From UBA10649 sp037130755 (lineage in GTDB: Bacteria > Actinomycetota > Actinomycetes > S36-B12): a stretch of DNA of 64,000 nucleotides. The stretch covers positions 32,386 to 96,385 of the forward strand of contig JBAXSI010000004.1 in assembly GCA_037130755.1 (NCBI GenBank), given 5' to 3'. A program made the position numbers and the translations under genes. The notes below the pieces were generated by a model that saw only the letters and a program-made list of their open reading frames with translations, searched no databases and had not been told where the DNA came from. Every line of letters starts with the position of its first letter. The first letter of the stretch is position 1. This document shows positions 1 to 9,200 of the stretch, one piece after another.

Positions 1-656
1 CCGAGCTCGGTGGCCCGGACGTGGCGATCGCGGTTGAAGTCGACGTCACCTCCGAGGAGGGCGTGCAGGCCGTGGTGGCCGCGTGCTGCCTGGCCTTCGG
101 CGGCGTGGACATCGTCGTCAACAACGCCGGCCTGTCGATCTCGAGGCCCTTGCTGGAGACGACCGTTGGCGACTGGGACCTGCAGCACGACGTCATGGCG
201 CGGGGTTCGTTCCTGTTCAGCCGCGACGCGGCTCGAGCGATGATCGCCCAGCGGATGGGTGGCGACATCGTGTACATCGTCAGCAAGAACGCCATCTTCG
301 CGGGTCCATCCAACATCGGCTACAGCTCGGCCAAGGCTGACCAGGGTCATCAGGTGCGGCTGCTCGCAGCCGAGCTGGGGGAGTTCGGCATCCGCGTCAA
401 CGGCATCAACCCCGATGGCGTCGTGCAGGGCTCAGGGATCTTCTCCAGCGGCTGGGGCGCGAACCGCGCAGCGGTCTACGGGGTGAAGGAGGAGGACCTC
501 GGCCAGTTCTACGCCAATCGCACCATCCTGAAGCGTGAGGTGCTTCCCGATCACGTGGCGGCCGCCGTCGCGGCGATCGTGTCCGACGAATTCTCGCGGA
601 CGACCGGTCTGCTCGTTCCGGTCGACTCGGGCGTCGCTGCTGCCTTCCTTCGTTAG
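1..656 (+). CDS. RhaD-type rhamnulose-1-phosphate aldolase/dehydrogenase, C-terminal part (5' truncated by window edge)
   Basis: The reading frame is open from the window edge and stops at 654-656, so only the C-terminal ~218 residues are visible. They form a short-chain dehydrogenase fold: the NNAG motif, the SKN strand, and YSSAK as the catalytic Tyr/Lys pair. The tail with NPDGVVQGSGIF and PVDSGVAAAFLR is characteristic of the bifunctional family in which a class II aldolase domain (outside the window) cleaves L-rhamnulose-1-phosphate and this domain oxidises L-lactaldehyde to lactate. A GTG at 21 lies inside the Rossmann domain and is not the true start. Rhamnulokinase follows after 7 bases, which supports a rhamnose operon. 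Identification of the dehydrogenase half is firm; presence of the aldolase half is inferred. Confidence 0.85.
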   Translation, partial: ELGGPDVAIAVEVDVTSEEGVQAVVAACCLAFGGVDIVVNNAGLSISRPLLETTVGDWDLQHDVMARGSFLFSRDAARAMIAQRMGGDIVYIVSKNAIFAGPSNIGYSSAKADQGHQVRLLAAELGEFGIRVNGINPDGVVQGSGIFSSGWGANRAAVYGVKEEDLGQFYANRTILKREVLPDHVAAAVAAIVSDEFSRTTGLLVPVDSGVAAAFLR

Positions 657-663
657 GGGCGTC

Positions 664-2103
664 ATGACCAAGGTCGCCGCTGTCGACATCGGCGCGACGA
701 GTGGTCGCGTCGTGCTGGCGGAGCTGGGCCCGGATGGGCCACGGCTCGACGTGGTGGCGCGCTTCCCGAACGTACTGCGGCAGTCGGCCGATGCCTGGTC
801 GTGGGACATCGATGCGCTCTACGCGTCGATGCTGAACGGACTGGCGCAGTCGGTCGAAGCCGGCGCTGCTTCGTGGGGGATCGACACCTGGGCCATCGAC
901 TACGGCGTCGTGCGCGACGGCGCACTCGTGGGCCCGGTGCGGGCGCATCGTGACCCCCGACACGAGCGGGGGATCGGCGTCGTGCGGTCTGCGCTGACGT
1001 GGGAGCGCCAGTACGACATCACTGGCATCCAGCACATGCCGATCAACACCATCTACCAAGTCGCAGCGGACGATCCGCAGCGGATCACCGAGGGCACGAC
1101 GTTCCTCATGGTTCCCGACCTGCTGACCTACTGGGCCACGGGAGTCACGGCGACCGACATCACGAACGCCTCGTCCACCGGAATGGTCGACGTGCGCACC
1201 CGGCAGTGGTCGCCCGTGGTCCTCGCCGCACTTGGCGTGCCCGGCTCGGCGTTCCTCCCGCCGGACGAGCCGGGCGCCGTCCGCGGCCCCGCGACCGACG
1301 CGCGGCTTCGCGGCCTTCCCCTCATCGCAGTGGCCACGCACGACACCGCGAGCGCCTTCGTCGGGACGCCGCTCGCCGATCGAGACTCAGCCCTGGTGCT
1401 CTCCCTTGGGACCTGGGCGCTCATCGGCGCGGAGGCTGTCGGGATCGAGCCGACGCCCGAATCGATGGCCCTGAACGTCACGCACGAACTTGGCGTCGAC
1501 TCGACGGTGCGGTTCCTGCGAAACGTCTCAGGCATGTGGCTGCTCGAGGAGTGCCGGCGGGCCTGGGCAGCGACGGACGGCACCGAGCCGTCCGTGCCGG
1601 AACTCCTCGCCGCCGCGGAGCGGGCGCCGGCCTTCGCGGCCGTCTTCGACGTCGACGCACCGGACCTGACGCAGCCCGGGCAGAGCCAGGAGACGATCTG
1701 TCCCCACGTGATCGGGAACTGGGACGGCTCGCGGGGTGCCGTCGTCCGGACAATTCTTGAGTCGCTGGTGGTGCGGCTCGCTGAGCGCGCCACCGAGATC
1801 GAGTCCCTGCTGGGTCGCCCTCGCCCGGTGCTGCACGTCGTGGGCGGCGCCAGCAGGATGAAGCTGCTGATGCAGTGGCTGGCGGATGCGACCGGCAAGA
1901 CCGTCGTGGCCGGCCCGGTCGAGGCGACGGCGCTTGGCAACGCGGTCCTGCAATGGCGCACGATGGGAGCAGTGGCGGACCTGGCCGAGGCACGCATGCT
2001 CGTCGCGAGCATGCCTGAGATCACGACGTACGAGCCCCGCGGAGATCGACGGCCGTGGACAGATCTCGCCGATCGACTGGCGACGAGCGAAAGGAACCGC
2101 TGA
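664..2103 (+). CDS. rhaB: Rhamnulokinase
   Basis: This is a FGGY-type sugar kinase of 479 residues, the usual length for RhaB. It phosphorylates L-rhamnulose to L-rhamnulose-1-phosphate, the substrate of the upstream aldolase. The ATP-binding motif DIGATSGR sits at residues 8-15, followed by IDTWAIDYG and, in the C-terminal domain, SLGTWALIG and HVVGGASRMKLL. The ATG at 664 was chosen because the product then begins immediately before the conserved phosphate-binding strand; the frame is open further upstream but that stretch overlaps the preceding gene. The stop TGA at 2101-2103 overlaps the next start (TGATG), indicating translational coupling. Specificity for rhamnulose rests on the neighbour as well as on sequence. 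Confidence 0.88.
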   Translation: MTKVAAVDIGATSGRVVLAELGPDGPRLDVVARFPNVLRQSADAWSWDIDALYASMLNGLAQSVEAGAASWGIDTWAIDYGVVRDGALVGPVRAHRDPRHERGIGVVRSALTWERQYDITGIQHMPINTIYQVAADDPQRITEGTTFLMVPDLLTYWATGVTATDITNASSTGMVDVRTRQWSPVVLAALGVPGSAFLPPDEPGAVRGPATDARLRGLPLIAVATHDTASAFVGTPLADRDSALVLSLGTWALIGAEAVGIEPTPESMALNVTHELGVDSTVRFLRNVSGMWLLEECRRAWAATDGTEPSVPELLAAAERAPAFAAVFDVDAPDLTQPGQSQETICPHVIGNWDGSRGAVVRTILESLVVRLAERATEIESLLGRPRPVLHVVGGASRMKLLMQWLADATGKTVVAGPVEATALGNAVLQWRTMGAVADLAEARMLVASMPEITTYEPRGDRRPWTDLADRLATSERNR

Positions 2104-3314
2104 TGGTCCAGCGACGGCTGCCCCGACCAAGCGAGGTGCTGCCCCTCATCGGACGGCGGGACCCGAGCTTGTCCCGCCTGGAGGCCCGGCTCGAGCGCTG
2201 CGCGAGCATCGGCGACGTGCGGGAGATGGCGCGCCGACGCACCCCGCGGTCGGTATTCGACTACACCGACGGCTCGGCCGGAACCGAGTCCTCCCTACGA
2301 CGTTCCCGGCAGGCCTACGCGCGCGTGGAGTTCCAGCCGCGCGTGCTGCGCAACGTCGCGGACATCGACACGTCGGTGTCGATGCTGGGCCAGCGGTCAG
2401 CGCTGCCGTTCGCGTTCGCCCCGACGGGATTCACCCGGATGATGCACTACCTCGGCGAGCCCGCTGTCGCGCAGGTCGCTGGCGAGGCAGGCATCCCGTT
2501 CTCGCTTTCGACCCTCGGGACGACGTCGGTTGAGGCCCTCGCGGCGGCGGCGCCTGGGACGCGGCGCTGGTTCCAGCTGTACGTCTGGCACGACCACGCG
2601 GCAGCCGAAGTGCTGGTCAGGCGTGCGGAGGCCGCCGGCTACGACACGTTGATCCTCACCGTCGACACGGCCGTCGGCGGCATCCGTCTTCGAGATGTCC
2701 GCAACGGCCTGACCATCCCCCCGCAGCTGACCGTCCGGACGATGGCCGAGATGGCCATGTATCCGCGTTGGTGGATGAACCTGCTCACCACCGAGCCCCT
2801 GGAGTTCGCGTCACTGCAGTCGACCGGCGGCACCGTGGGGGACCTGCTGACGAAGGTGTTCGACCCCAAGATCGGGCCGGATGACATCTCGTGGCTGCGC
2901 AGCGCCTGGTCCGGCACGCTCATCCTCAAGGGCGTCCAGTCCGTCGCCGATGCGGTACTGGCCGCGGACCTCGGCGTCGACGGCATCATCTTGTCCAACC
3001 ACGGTGGCCGGCAGATCGACAAGGGCAATGTGCCGCTCGAGCTGCTGCCGCTGGTCGTCGACGAGGTGGGCGATCGCGTCGAGGTCTACGTCGACGGCGG
3101 GATCACCAGCGGCCAGGACATCGTCGCAGCGCTCGCGTTCGGAGCGCGGGGCACGCTGGTCGGCCGGGCCTTCCTCTACGGACTGATGGCCGGCGGTGTC
3201 GACGGGGTTCGCCGGGTCGTGGCGATCCTCGACAAGGAGATCCGCACCACGATGCAGTTGCTCGGCGTGACGTCGGTCGACCAGCTGGACCGGTCGTACG
3301 TCCGACTGCGCTGA
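2103..3314 (+). CDS. lldD: FMN-dependent alpha-hydroxy-acid dehydrogenase, probable L-lactate dehydrogenase
   Basis: A 403-residue flavoprotein of the LldD/glycolate-oxidase family that oxidises an L-2-hydroxy acid to the 2-oxo acid with FMN. Visible motifs are the FMN-site segment FDYTDGSAGTESSLRR near the N-terminus, FQLYVWHD, and SNHGGRQ with the catalytic His near residue 300. The phosphate-binding segment VDGGITSGQD and GRAFLYGLMAGG follow near the C-terminus. Start ATG 2103 overlaps the rhaB stop. The context fits L-lactate: rhamnose breakdown by the upstream enzymes releases lactaldehyde and then lactate, which this enzyme would convert to pyruvate. Glycolate or another 2-hydroxy acid cannot be excluded from sequence alone. 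Confidence 0.85.
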   Translation: MVQRRLPRPSEVLPLIGRRDPSLSRLEARLERCASIGDVREMARRRTPRSVFDYTDGSAGTESSLRRSRQAYARVEFQPRVLRNVADIDTSVSMLGQRSALPFAFAPTGFTRMMHYLGEPAVAQVAGEAGIPFSLSTLGTTSVEALAAAAPGTRRWFQLYVWHDHAAAEVLVRRAEAAGYDTLILTVDTAVGGIRLRDVRNGLTIPPQLTVRTMAEMAMYPRWWMNLLTTEPLEFASLQSTGGTVGDLLTKVFDPKIGPDDISWLRSAWSGTLILKGVQSVADAVLAADLGVDGIILSNHGGRQIDKGNVPLELLPLVVDEVGDRVEVYVDGGITSGQDIVAALAFGARGTLVGRAFLYGLMAGGVDGVRRVVAILDKEIRTTMQLLGVTSVDQLDRSYVRLR

Positions 3315-3358
3315 CGCGTGGCCGGTTGCCGCCCCCGCCGCCCCGCGTGGATGCGATC

Positions 3359-4027
3359 ATGCCCTTCATGAGCAAAGCGGCTTCTTCGTTCACCGGCTTC
3401 CCGGCCGAGGCGTTCGACTTCTACGATCGGCTCGGCGACAACAACAACCGCACCTGGTGGAACGAGCACAAGGCCGAGTACGTTTCGGCGATCAAGGAGC
3501 CCCTGGAGGCACTGCTCGCCGAACTGGAACCGGAGTTCGGGACGCCCAAGGTGTACCGCCCCTACAACGACACCAGGTTCGCCAAGGGCAAGCCGCCGAT
3601 CAAGGACCATCAGGGCGGGGTCGTCGAGGTCGAGGACGCGATGGGCTACTACGTCCAGGTGTCAGGGTCGGGCCTCATGGTGGCCGGCGGGTGGTACGCA
3701 CCGCAGGGCGACCAGACCGCGCGCTACCGGGAGTCGGTGGAGGGCCCGGCCGGCGCCGAACTCGAGCGCATGCTGAAGTCGATGAAGCGCTCGTGGGAGA
3801 TCGACGGCGACCCGGTCAAGACGCAGCCACGCGGCTACTCGGCCGACCATCCCCGCATCGGCCTGCTGCGCAACCGGCGCATCACCGTCGCCCGGCACTA
3901 TCCCGTCGAGCCGTGGCTCGGAAGTCGCAAGGCGTTCACCACCGTGCGCGATGGTTGGCGGTCAATGCGCCCGCTGATGGAGTGGCTCGTGGACTTCGTG
4001 GGTCCCGCCGCGGACCCGGGCGCCTGA
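3359..4027 (+). CDS. DUF2461 (TIGR02453) family protein
   Basis: A 222-residue soluble protein of the DUF2461/TIGR02453 family, whose biochemical role is unknown. Family hallmarks are FPAEAFDFYDRLGDNNNRTWW near the N-terminus, VYRPYNDTRFAKGKPPIKDH in the middle, and GGWYAPQGDQTARYR. A second ATG at 3368 (MSKAASS) is an equally possible start; neither has a clear ribosome-binding site. The gene stands alone, 44 bases after lldD, and converges on the leftward nucleotidyltransferase gene with 28 bases between stops. The family call is confident; no function is proposed. Confidence 0.8.
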   Translation: MPFMSKAASSFTGFPAEAFDFYDRLGDNNNRTWWNEHKAEYVSAIKEPLEALLAELEPEFGTPKVYRPYNDTRFAKGKPPIKDHQGGVVEVEDAMGYYVQVSGSGLMVAGGWYAPQGDQTARYRESVEGPAGAELERMLKSMKRSWEIDGDPVKTQPRGYSADHPRIGLLRNRRITVARHYPVEPWLGSRKAFTTVRDGWRSMRPLMEWLVDFVGPAADPGA

Positions 4028-4055
4028 CCTCCACGCCGACGCAGGTCTCCAACGG

Positions 4056-4823
4056 TCACGAATCCAGGAGCGCGCGGACGAGCGCAGTGTCCTCACGCGG
4101 GTACTCCGGCCAGTGGCTCGCCAGCCAGTCCTCGGCCGCCTGCAGGAGTGCGCGGCCCACGTCGACCACGTCCAAGGTCACGGCCGCATCGATCGCGGCC
4201 GCAAGCCGGGGGTCGGCCGACTCGAACCGCCGAAAGACGTCGAGTGCGTCGAGCTCGGCTGCCTGCTCGCGGGGGACCAGGTCCCGGGCCAGTCGAAGGA
4301 GATGCTCGACCGCGTAGGTGCGCACGAACACGCTGGCACTGAGCCGCTCGCCGCGGCGGGCGCGCCCGGTGCCGATGTACACCAACGCCAGGAACAGCCG
4401 GAACTCACTGAGGCGATTGACGTTCCGGGGAGCGAGGCTGCGGTCGCGAACCGTCTCAGTGATGGCGGCGATGCCCCCGCGATCGACGACAACGATCGCA
4501 TGGTTCAGCACGCAGCCAGCGAATTCGGCTCGGTCGAAGACGGCGAACTCGATCAACAGGCCCGACCGGTAGAGCGCCTTCAGCCCATGCGCGGTCTCGC
4601 GGAACGACCAGGCAATGTCTTCCGCAGCAGGCAGCCACGACAGGTCCGTGCGGAACTGCTCGGGAGTCCCGTCGTTGGTGATCAGGAGGAAGTCGTGATC
4701 AGACCACCGGTCGCGTCTGGACGGTTCGGCGGACGATCCGCACAGCACGAGGCCCTGGATGCGCGAGTCCGATTCGGCGGTGTGTCGAAGCACCTCGATC
4801 AAGGCATCCGGGTCCGACGTCAT
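4056..4823 (-). CDS. Nucleotidyltransferase-fold protein (putative)
   Basis: The 255-residue product carries a DNA polymerase beta-type nucleotidyltransferase signature near the N-terminus: LVLCGSSAEPSRRDRWSDHD, with GSS followed by D-x-D-type acidic residues, and a further acidic site in LIEFAVFDRAEF. The remainder is helical and Arg/Ala-rich. It may transfer a nucleotide to a small molecule, RNA or protein; the substrate cannot be deduced. Start ATG at 4823 was chosen because it overlaps the TGA stop of the upstream beta-CASP gene (ATGA, 4 bases), implying coupled translation. Resemblance to aminoglycoside nucleotidyltransferases is general and does not establish resistance activity. Confidence 0.6.
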   Translation of the reverse strand: MTSDPDALIEVLRHTAESDSRIQGLVLCGSSAEPSRRDRWSDHDFLLITNDGTPEQFRTDLSWLPAAEDIAWSFRETAHGLKALYRSGLLIEFAVFDRAEFAGCVLNHAIVVVDRGGIAAITETVRDRSLAPRNVNRLSEFRLFLALVYIGTGRARRGERLSASVFVRTYAVEHLLRLARDLVPREQAAELDALDVFRRFESADPRLAAAIDAAVTLDVVDVGRALLQAAEDWLASHWPEYPREDTALVRALLDS

Positions 4824-6202
4824 ACGTAGATCCGCTCGCCCTGCTGCGGCACGACCACGGCAACGTCCCATTCCTCGCGGATCCGGTTGGCCAGAGTGTG
4901 AGAGGATTCCGGTTCGCCATGGTTGACGAAGACCTGCTGCGGCTTGGTCCGGCAGGATTCCAGCCAGTCGAGCAACTCGCTTGCGTCGGCGTGCACAGAG
5001 AACGCCTCGACCTCGACGATCTCGGCGCGCACGGCGACGTACTGGCCGTGGATCTTGATCTCCTTGGCCCCGTCGGCGAGCATGCGGCCGGGTGTGCCGA
5101 CTGCCTGGAAGCCGGCAAGGATCACCGTGTTGTCGCGATCCGGCAGCAGTGCCTTCAGATGGTGCGTGACGCGGCCACCGCTGCCCATGCCCGACGCCGA
5201 GATGATGATGCGCGCGCCGCCGCGGTCCAGCGCCATCGACTCCAGCGGAGTCGTGGCCTCGTGCAAGTTCGGCAGGTCGATCGCCATCGGGCCCTCGGCC
5301 ACGGTCGCGGCAGAGATCTCCGGGTCACCGTCACGGATGGCATCGAGGTAGACGCGCAAGGCGGCGAGCGCCATCGGGCTGTCGACATGGATCGGTGCGA
5401 CGGGAATGCGCTGCTGGTCCTGCAGGCTGCGCAGGGCCTTCAGGAGCACCTCGGTGCGGTCCACGGCGAACGCCGGGATGACGACCGTTCCGCCCCGCTT
5501 GAGTGTTCGCGTGATGGTTGCAGCCATCTTGTCGAGCTGCTGCTCGACATCCTCATGCTCACGGTCGCCGTACGTGGATTCGACGACGATCGCGCTCGCA
5601 TCACTCGGCGGCGCCGGGTTGCGCAGCAGCGGATGGTTGCCGCGACCCAGGTCACCACTGAACACCACGGCATGCCCGGTCGAGTCGTCGGTGATGGTCG
5701 CGATCGACGAGCCGAGGATGTGTCCGCCCATGTCGAGGCGCGCCGTGGCACCCTGGCAGGGCGTGAAGACGGTGCCGAACTCGACAGGGTGCAGCAGTGC
5801 GATCGACCGCTCGGCGTCCTCGCTGTCGTAGAGCGCAGCGGGTTGGTCATGTCGCGAGTAGCCCTTCTTCCGTGCGAACGCGGCGTCCTCCTCCTGCAGC
5901 CGAGCGCTGTCGCGCAGGATGATCGGCACCAGCGAGGCGGTGTTGGGGGAGCAGTAGACCGGGCCGGTGAAGCCATCGCGCACGAGTGCGGGCAGGTAGC
6001 CGCAGTGATCCAGGTGCGCATGCGTCAGCACGACGCTGTCGATGTTCGTCGGGTTGATCGGGAACGGCTCCCAGTTGCGCGTGCGCACCTCCCGCGGCCC
6101 CTGGAACAGGCCGCAGTCGACCAGGAATCGGTGGGCTCCTATGTCGATGCACGTCTTCGACCCGGTCACCGTGCCGGCAGCGCCGAGGAATGTCAGGTAC
6201 AT
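4820..6202 (-). CDS. Metallo-beta-lactamase/beta-CASP domain hydrolase (RNA-processing type)
   Basis: A 460-residue two-metal hydrolase of the CPSF/YSH1-like beta-CASP group, cytoplasmic. The metallo-beta-lactamase core has FLGAAGTVTGSK at the N-terminus, the zinc motif HAHLDH at residues 61-66, the GGHILGSS segment with its metal-binding His, and FSGDLGR supplying the bridging Asp. The beta-CASP insert follows with ESTYGDREH and PAFAVDRTE, then SASGMGSGGRVTHHL, and the last zinc site FSVHADASEL near residue 420. RMMBL-type elements (FVNHGEPESSHTLANRI) close the protein. Family members are RNA exo- or endonucleases, so a role in RNA turnover is likely but substrate is unknown. The gene lies 54 bases downstream of the EAL protein and overlaps the nucleotidyltransferase gene. 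Confidence 0.85.
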   Translation of the reverse strand: MYLTFLGAAGTVTGSKTCIDIGAHRFLVDCGLFQGPREVRTRNWEPFPINPTNIDSVVLTHAHLDHCGYLPALVRDGFTGPVYCSPNTASLVPIILRDSARLQEEDAAFARKKGYSRHDQPAALYDSEDAERSIALLHPVEFGTVFTPCQGATARLDMGGHILGSSIATITDDSTGHAVVFSGDLGRGNHPLLRNPAPPSDASAIVVESTYGDREHEDVEQQLDKMAATITRTLKRGGTVVIPAFAVDRTEVLLKALRSLQDQQRIPVAPIHVDSPMALAALRVYLDAIRDGDPEISAATVAEGPMAIDLPNLHEATTPLESMALDRGGARIIISASGMGSGGRVTHHLKALLPDRDNTVILAGFQAVGTPGRMLADGAKEIKIHGQYVAVRAEIVEVEAFSVHADASELLDWLESCRTKPQQVFVNHGEPESSHTLANRIREEWDVAVVVPQQGERIYV

Positions 6203-6256
6203 ACCTCTGGTGTAGCACGTCGGGGCCGATGACGGCGGGCGTGAACCTTCCGTCCG

Positions 6257-9200
6257 TCAGTAGATCGGTGTCGGCTCCGCCTTGCCGTACAACCAGCCCT
6301 GCGCGTGGTGCCAGCCCAGGCTGCGCAGGTACTCGGCCTGGTCCTCCCGCTCGACGCCCTCGGCGACGGTGTCGAGCTCCAGACCGGCGGCGAGGCCGAC
6401 CAACGCCTCGGCCAGTCGCATCGACGTCCGCTCCCGCGACGTGATGCCATGGGTGAAGGACCGGTCCAGCTTCAGGCCGGACATCGGCAGGTCGCGCAGG
6501 CTCGTGATGGACGCGTAGCCCGTGCCGAAGTCGTCGATGTACCACCGCACACCGGCGTCGGCCAGCTGGCGGATGGCGTGGGTGGTCGGCTCGGAGGGAT
6601 TCAGGAGCATCGACTCGGTGACCTCGAGATGGAGACGACCCGGGTCGACGTCGGACAGCAGGAGCGCGGACATCACGTGCTCGGCGTACGGGGATCGGGT
6701 CAGCGTCGCCGCCGACACGTTGACGGCGATGAACAGCGGATCGGGGAGGCCGGCCAGTTGGGCGATCGACTGCCGCATGATGGCCAGGTCGATGTCGATG
6801 ACGAGCGAGGACCGCTCGGCGATGGCGAGGAACGCCACCGGAAGCGCCGCTCCGCTGGGGCGCATCCACCGGGCCAGCGCCTCGAAGCCGACCGTCTGGC
6901 CGGTGCCTAGGTTGACCACAGGCTGGTACCACGGCTGGAACGCGCCGTCGTGCAGGCTCGTGCGGATCTCGGCGTCGAGGGCAAGGCGCTGCTGTGCCTC
7001 GATGGCCAGGCCGGGATCGGCGAACTCGTAGCGGTCGCGGCCGTTCTCCTTAGCCTTGCGCAGGGCGAGGCTCCCGTCGCGAAGGAGTCCCTCAGGATTG
7101 GAGTCGCGCCCGCCTGTGACGATGCCGATGCTCATGGTGGGGGAGACGGTCTGGCCGGCGATCTCGACCTGGCCGCGCGTACTCGCATGGATCTTGTCGG
7201 CAATCGCTGCCGCGTCGGAGCCGGTCCTCAGGTTGCGCAGCACGACGATCAACTCGTTGCCGGCACCGCGCCCGAGGCTCTCGGCGCTGTCGAGTGCGGA
7301 GGCCACGCGTGCCGCCATCGTCGTGATGAGCAGGTCCCCAGCGGAGTGGCCGAGCGCCTCGTTGACCTCCGACAGGCCGTCGATGCCCAGGCACAGCACG
7401 CCGACGCTGTGGAAGCGTTCGAGCTGTCCTTGCCACTCGCGCAGGCGCTCGATCATGACCGAACGGTTCGGTAGGCCCGTCGTCGCGTCGTGCCCGAGGG
7501 CGAACTCCATGCGCTGACGCGCAAGGACCTGGTCCTGGACATCGCGCATCGAGATGACGCGGGTGACGCCTTCGGGAGCCTCGACGGTCCGGATCGCCAG
7601 CGCCATCCAGCGATGGCCGCCGCTCTTGTCGAGGATCCGGATCTCCGCCTCAGCGGTGCGTGCTGCCAGCGACTGCAAGGTGTGTGCGGTCATGGCGGCT
7701 CGATCGTCCGGGTGGATCAGGTCGAGGCCCTCCATGCCGATCACGTCATCGTGGTCCCAACCGAGCATCGGCGTGATCGACGGGGACACCCAGGTGACCT
7801 GCCCGGTGGAGGTGGTCTGCCAGACGATGTCGGAGGCGTGCTCGGCGAGGAGTCGGTACTGCTCCTCGCGGGCGGCGAGCCCCTGCTCGGCGCGCACCTG
7901 CCCGTCGACGATGCGCAGGCTCACGACGCGACCGGGCTGGCCGGTCCCGTCATCGTCGAGTAACTTGCCGACGACGTCGATCCAGCTGTAGGAGCCGTCC
8001 TCGCACCGCCAGCGCTGCCGGGAGTGGAACGACCCGTCTGTTCGCCGACTCTCCTCGAGGGCTTCATAGGCAGAGGCGAGGTCGTCGGGATGGATGAATT
8101 CGCTGGCCCGTCTACCTATGTAGGCGCCGGCGTCCGTGCCGAAGGCGTGTCGTGCGGAGGGCGATGCCCAGGTGATGGTCATGTCGTCGCGGCCCATGAA
8201 GATGACATCGGAGGAATTCTCGGCTAGCAGGCGGAAGCGTCGCTCGCTGTCGGCGAGGCGCTGTTCCTCGTCATGCCGGTCGGTGATGTCGCGCCACGTC
8301 ACGGCGACGCCGTCACCGCTCTTGGTCGCCCGCAGGTCGAACCGGCGCTCCTCGCCGACCAGTTCGTGGCGGTAGGCGAAGTCGTCGAGGATGACCGGCT
8401 CGCCGGTTTCGATGGTCTTGAAGTAGTGCTGAAGCAGGACCTTGGCGGCCTGCCCGGGCATGACGTCGAGCAGTCGTGCGCCGATCAGCTGCTCGCGCGG
8501 CATCCGGTTGTACTCGATGGCGGCCGCGTTCGCCTCGGCGAAGACGAGTTCGATCAGGTGCCCGTCATCGTCACGGACCGCCTCCATCAGCGCGACCGGA
8601 TCGAACTGGCTGTCGAGCGTGGCCTGCAGCCGCTGGCTGGCGCTGACGGCCTCCCGCGTCGTGCCCTCGAGTGCACGACGGTCGCGCAGTCGGTGCATGC
8701 CGTAGCCGAGGTCGGCGGCCAGGTCCTCGAGCAGGTCCTCGGCCTGTGCGTCGAATGCGCCGGCCTCCGCGGCATAGACGACGAGGGCACCGTCGAGATC
8801 GTCGTCGACGAACACGGGCAGGGAGATCGAGCTGTTGAACCCGCGGTCGGCTGCGGCCTTCCGCCACGGCTTGAAGTCCGGATCCGGGGCATGGTTGTTG
8901 GACACCTGGGTCTGGCGGAGGCGGATGGAGCGCCCCGTCGGCCCACGGCCGAGCGGGTTGTCGCCCCACGAGATCTTGATCTCGTCGAGGTACCCTTGCG
9001 ACTCACCGGCCTGGGCGACCGGCCGGACGGTCTGCTCGTCGTTGTGGAGGGGTCGGCCGTACCACGCGAACTGGTACTGGCCCGTGCTGACGACGGCCTG
9101 GCACATCTGCAGCAGCAGGGCGTCCTCGTTGGTGACGCGGATGAGGGTCCGGTTGGCCTCGCTGAGCGTGGCAAGGGCGCGCAGTGCCGAGTCTCGTTCA

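Noticed and set aside
21..656. A separate short dehydrogenase starting with GTG at 21
   Set aside because: The frame is open to the window edge and the start would remove the first Rossmann strands; the sequence matches the C-terminal half of a longer bifunctional protein.
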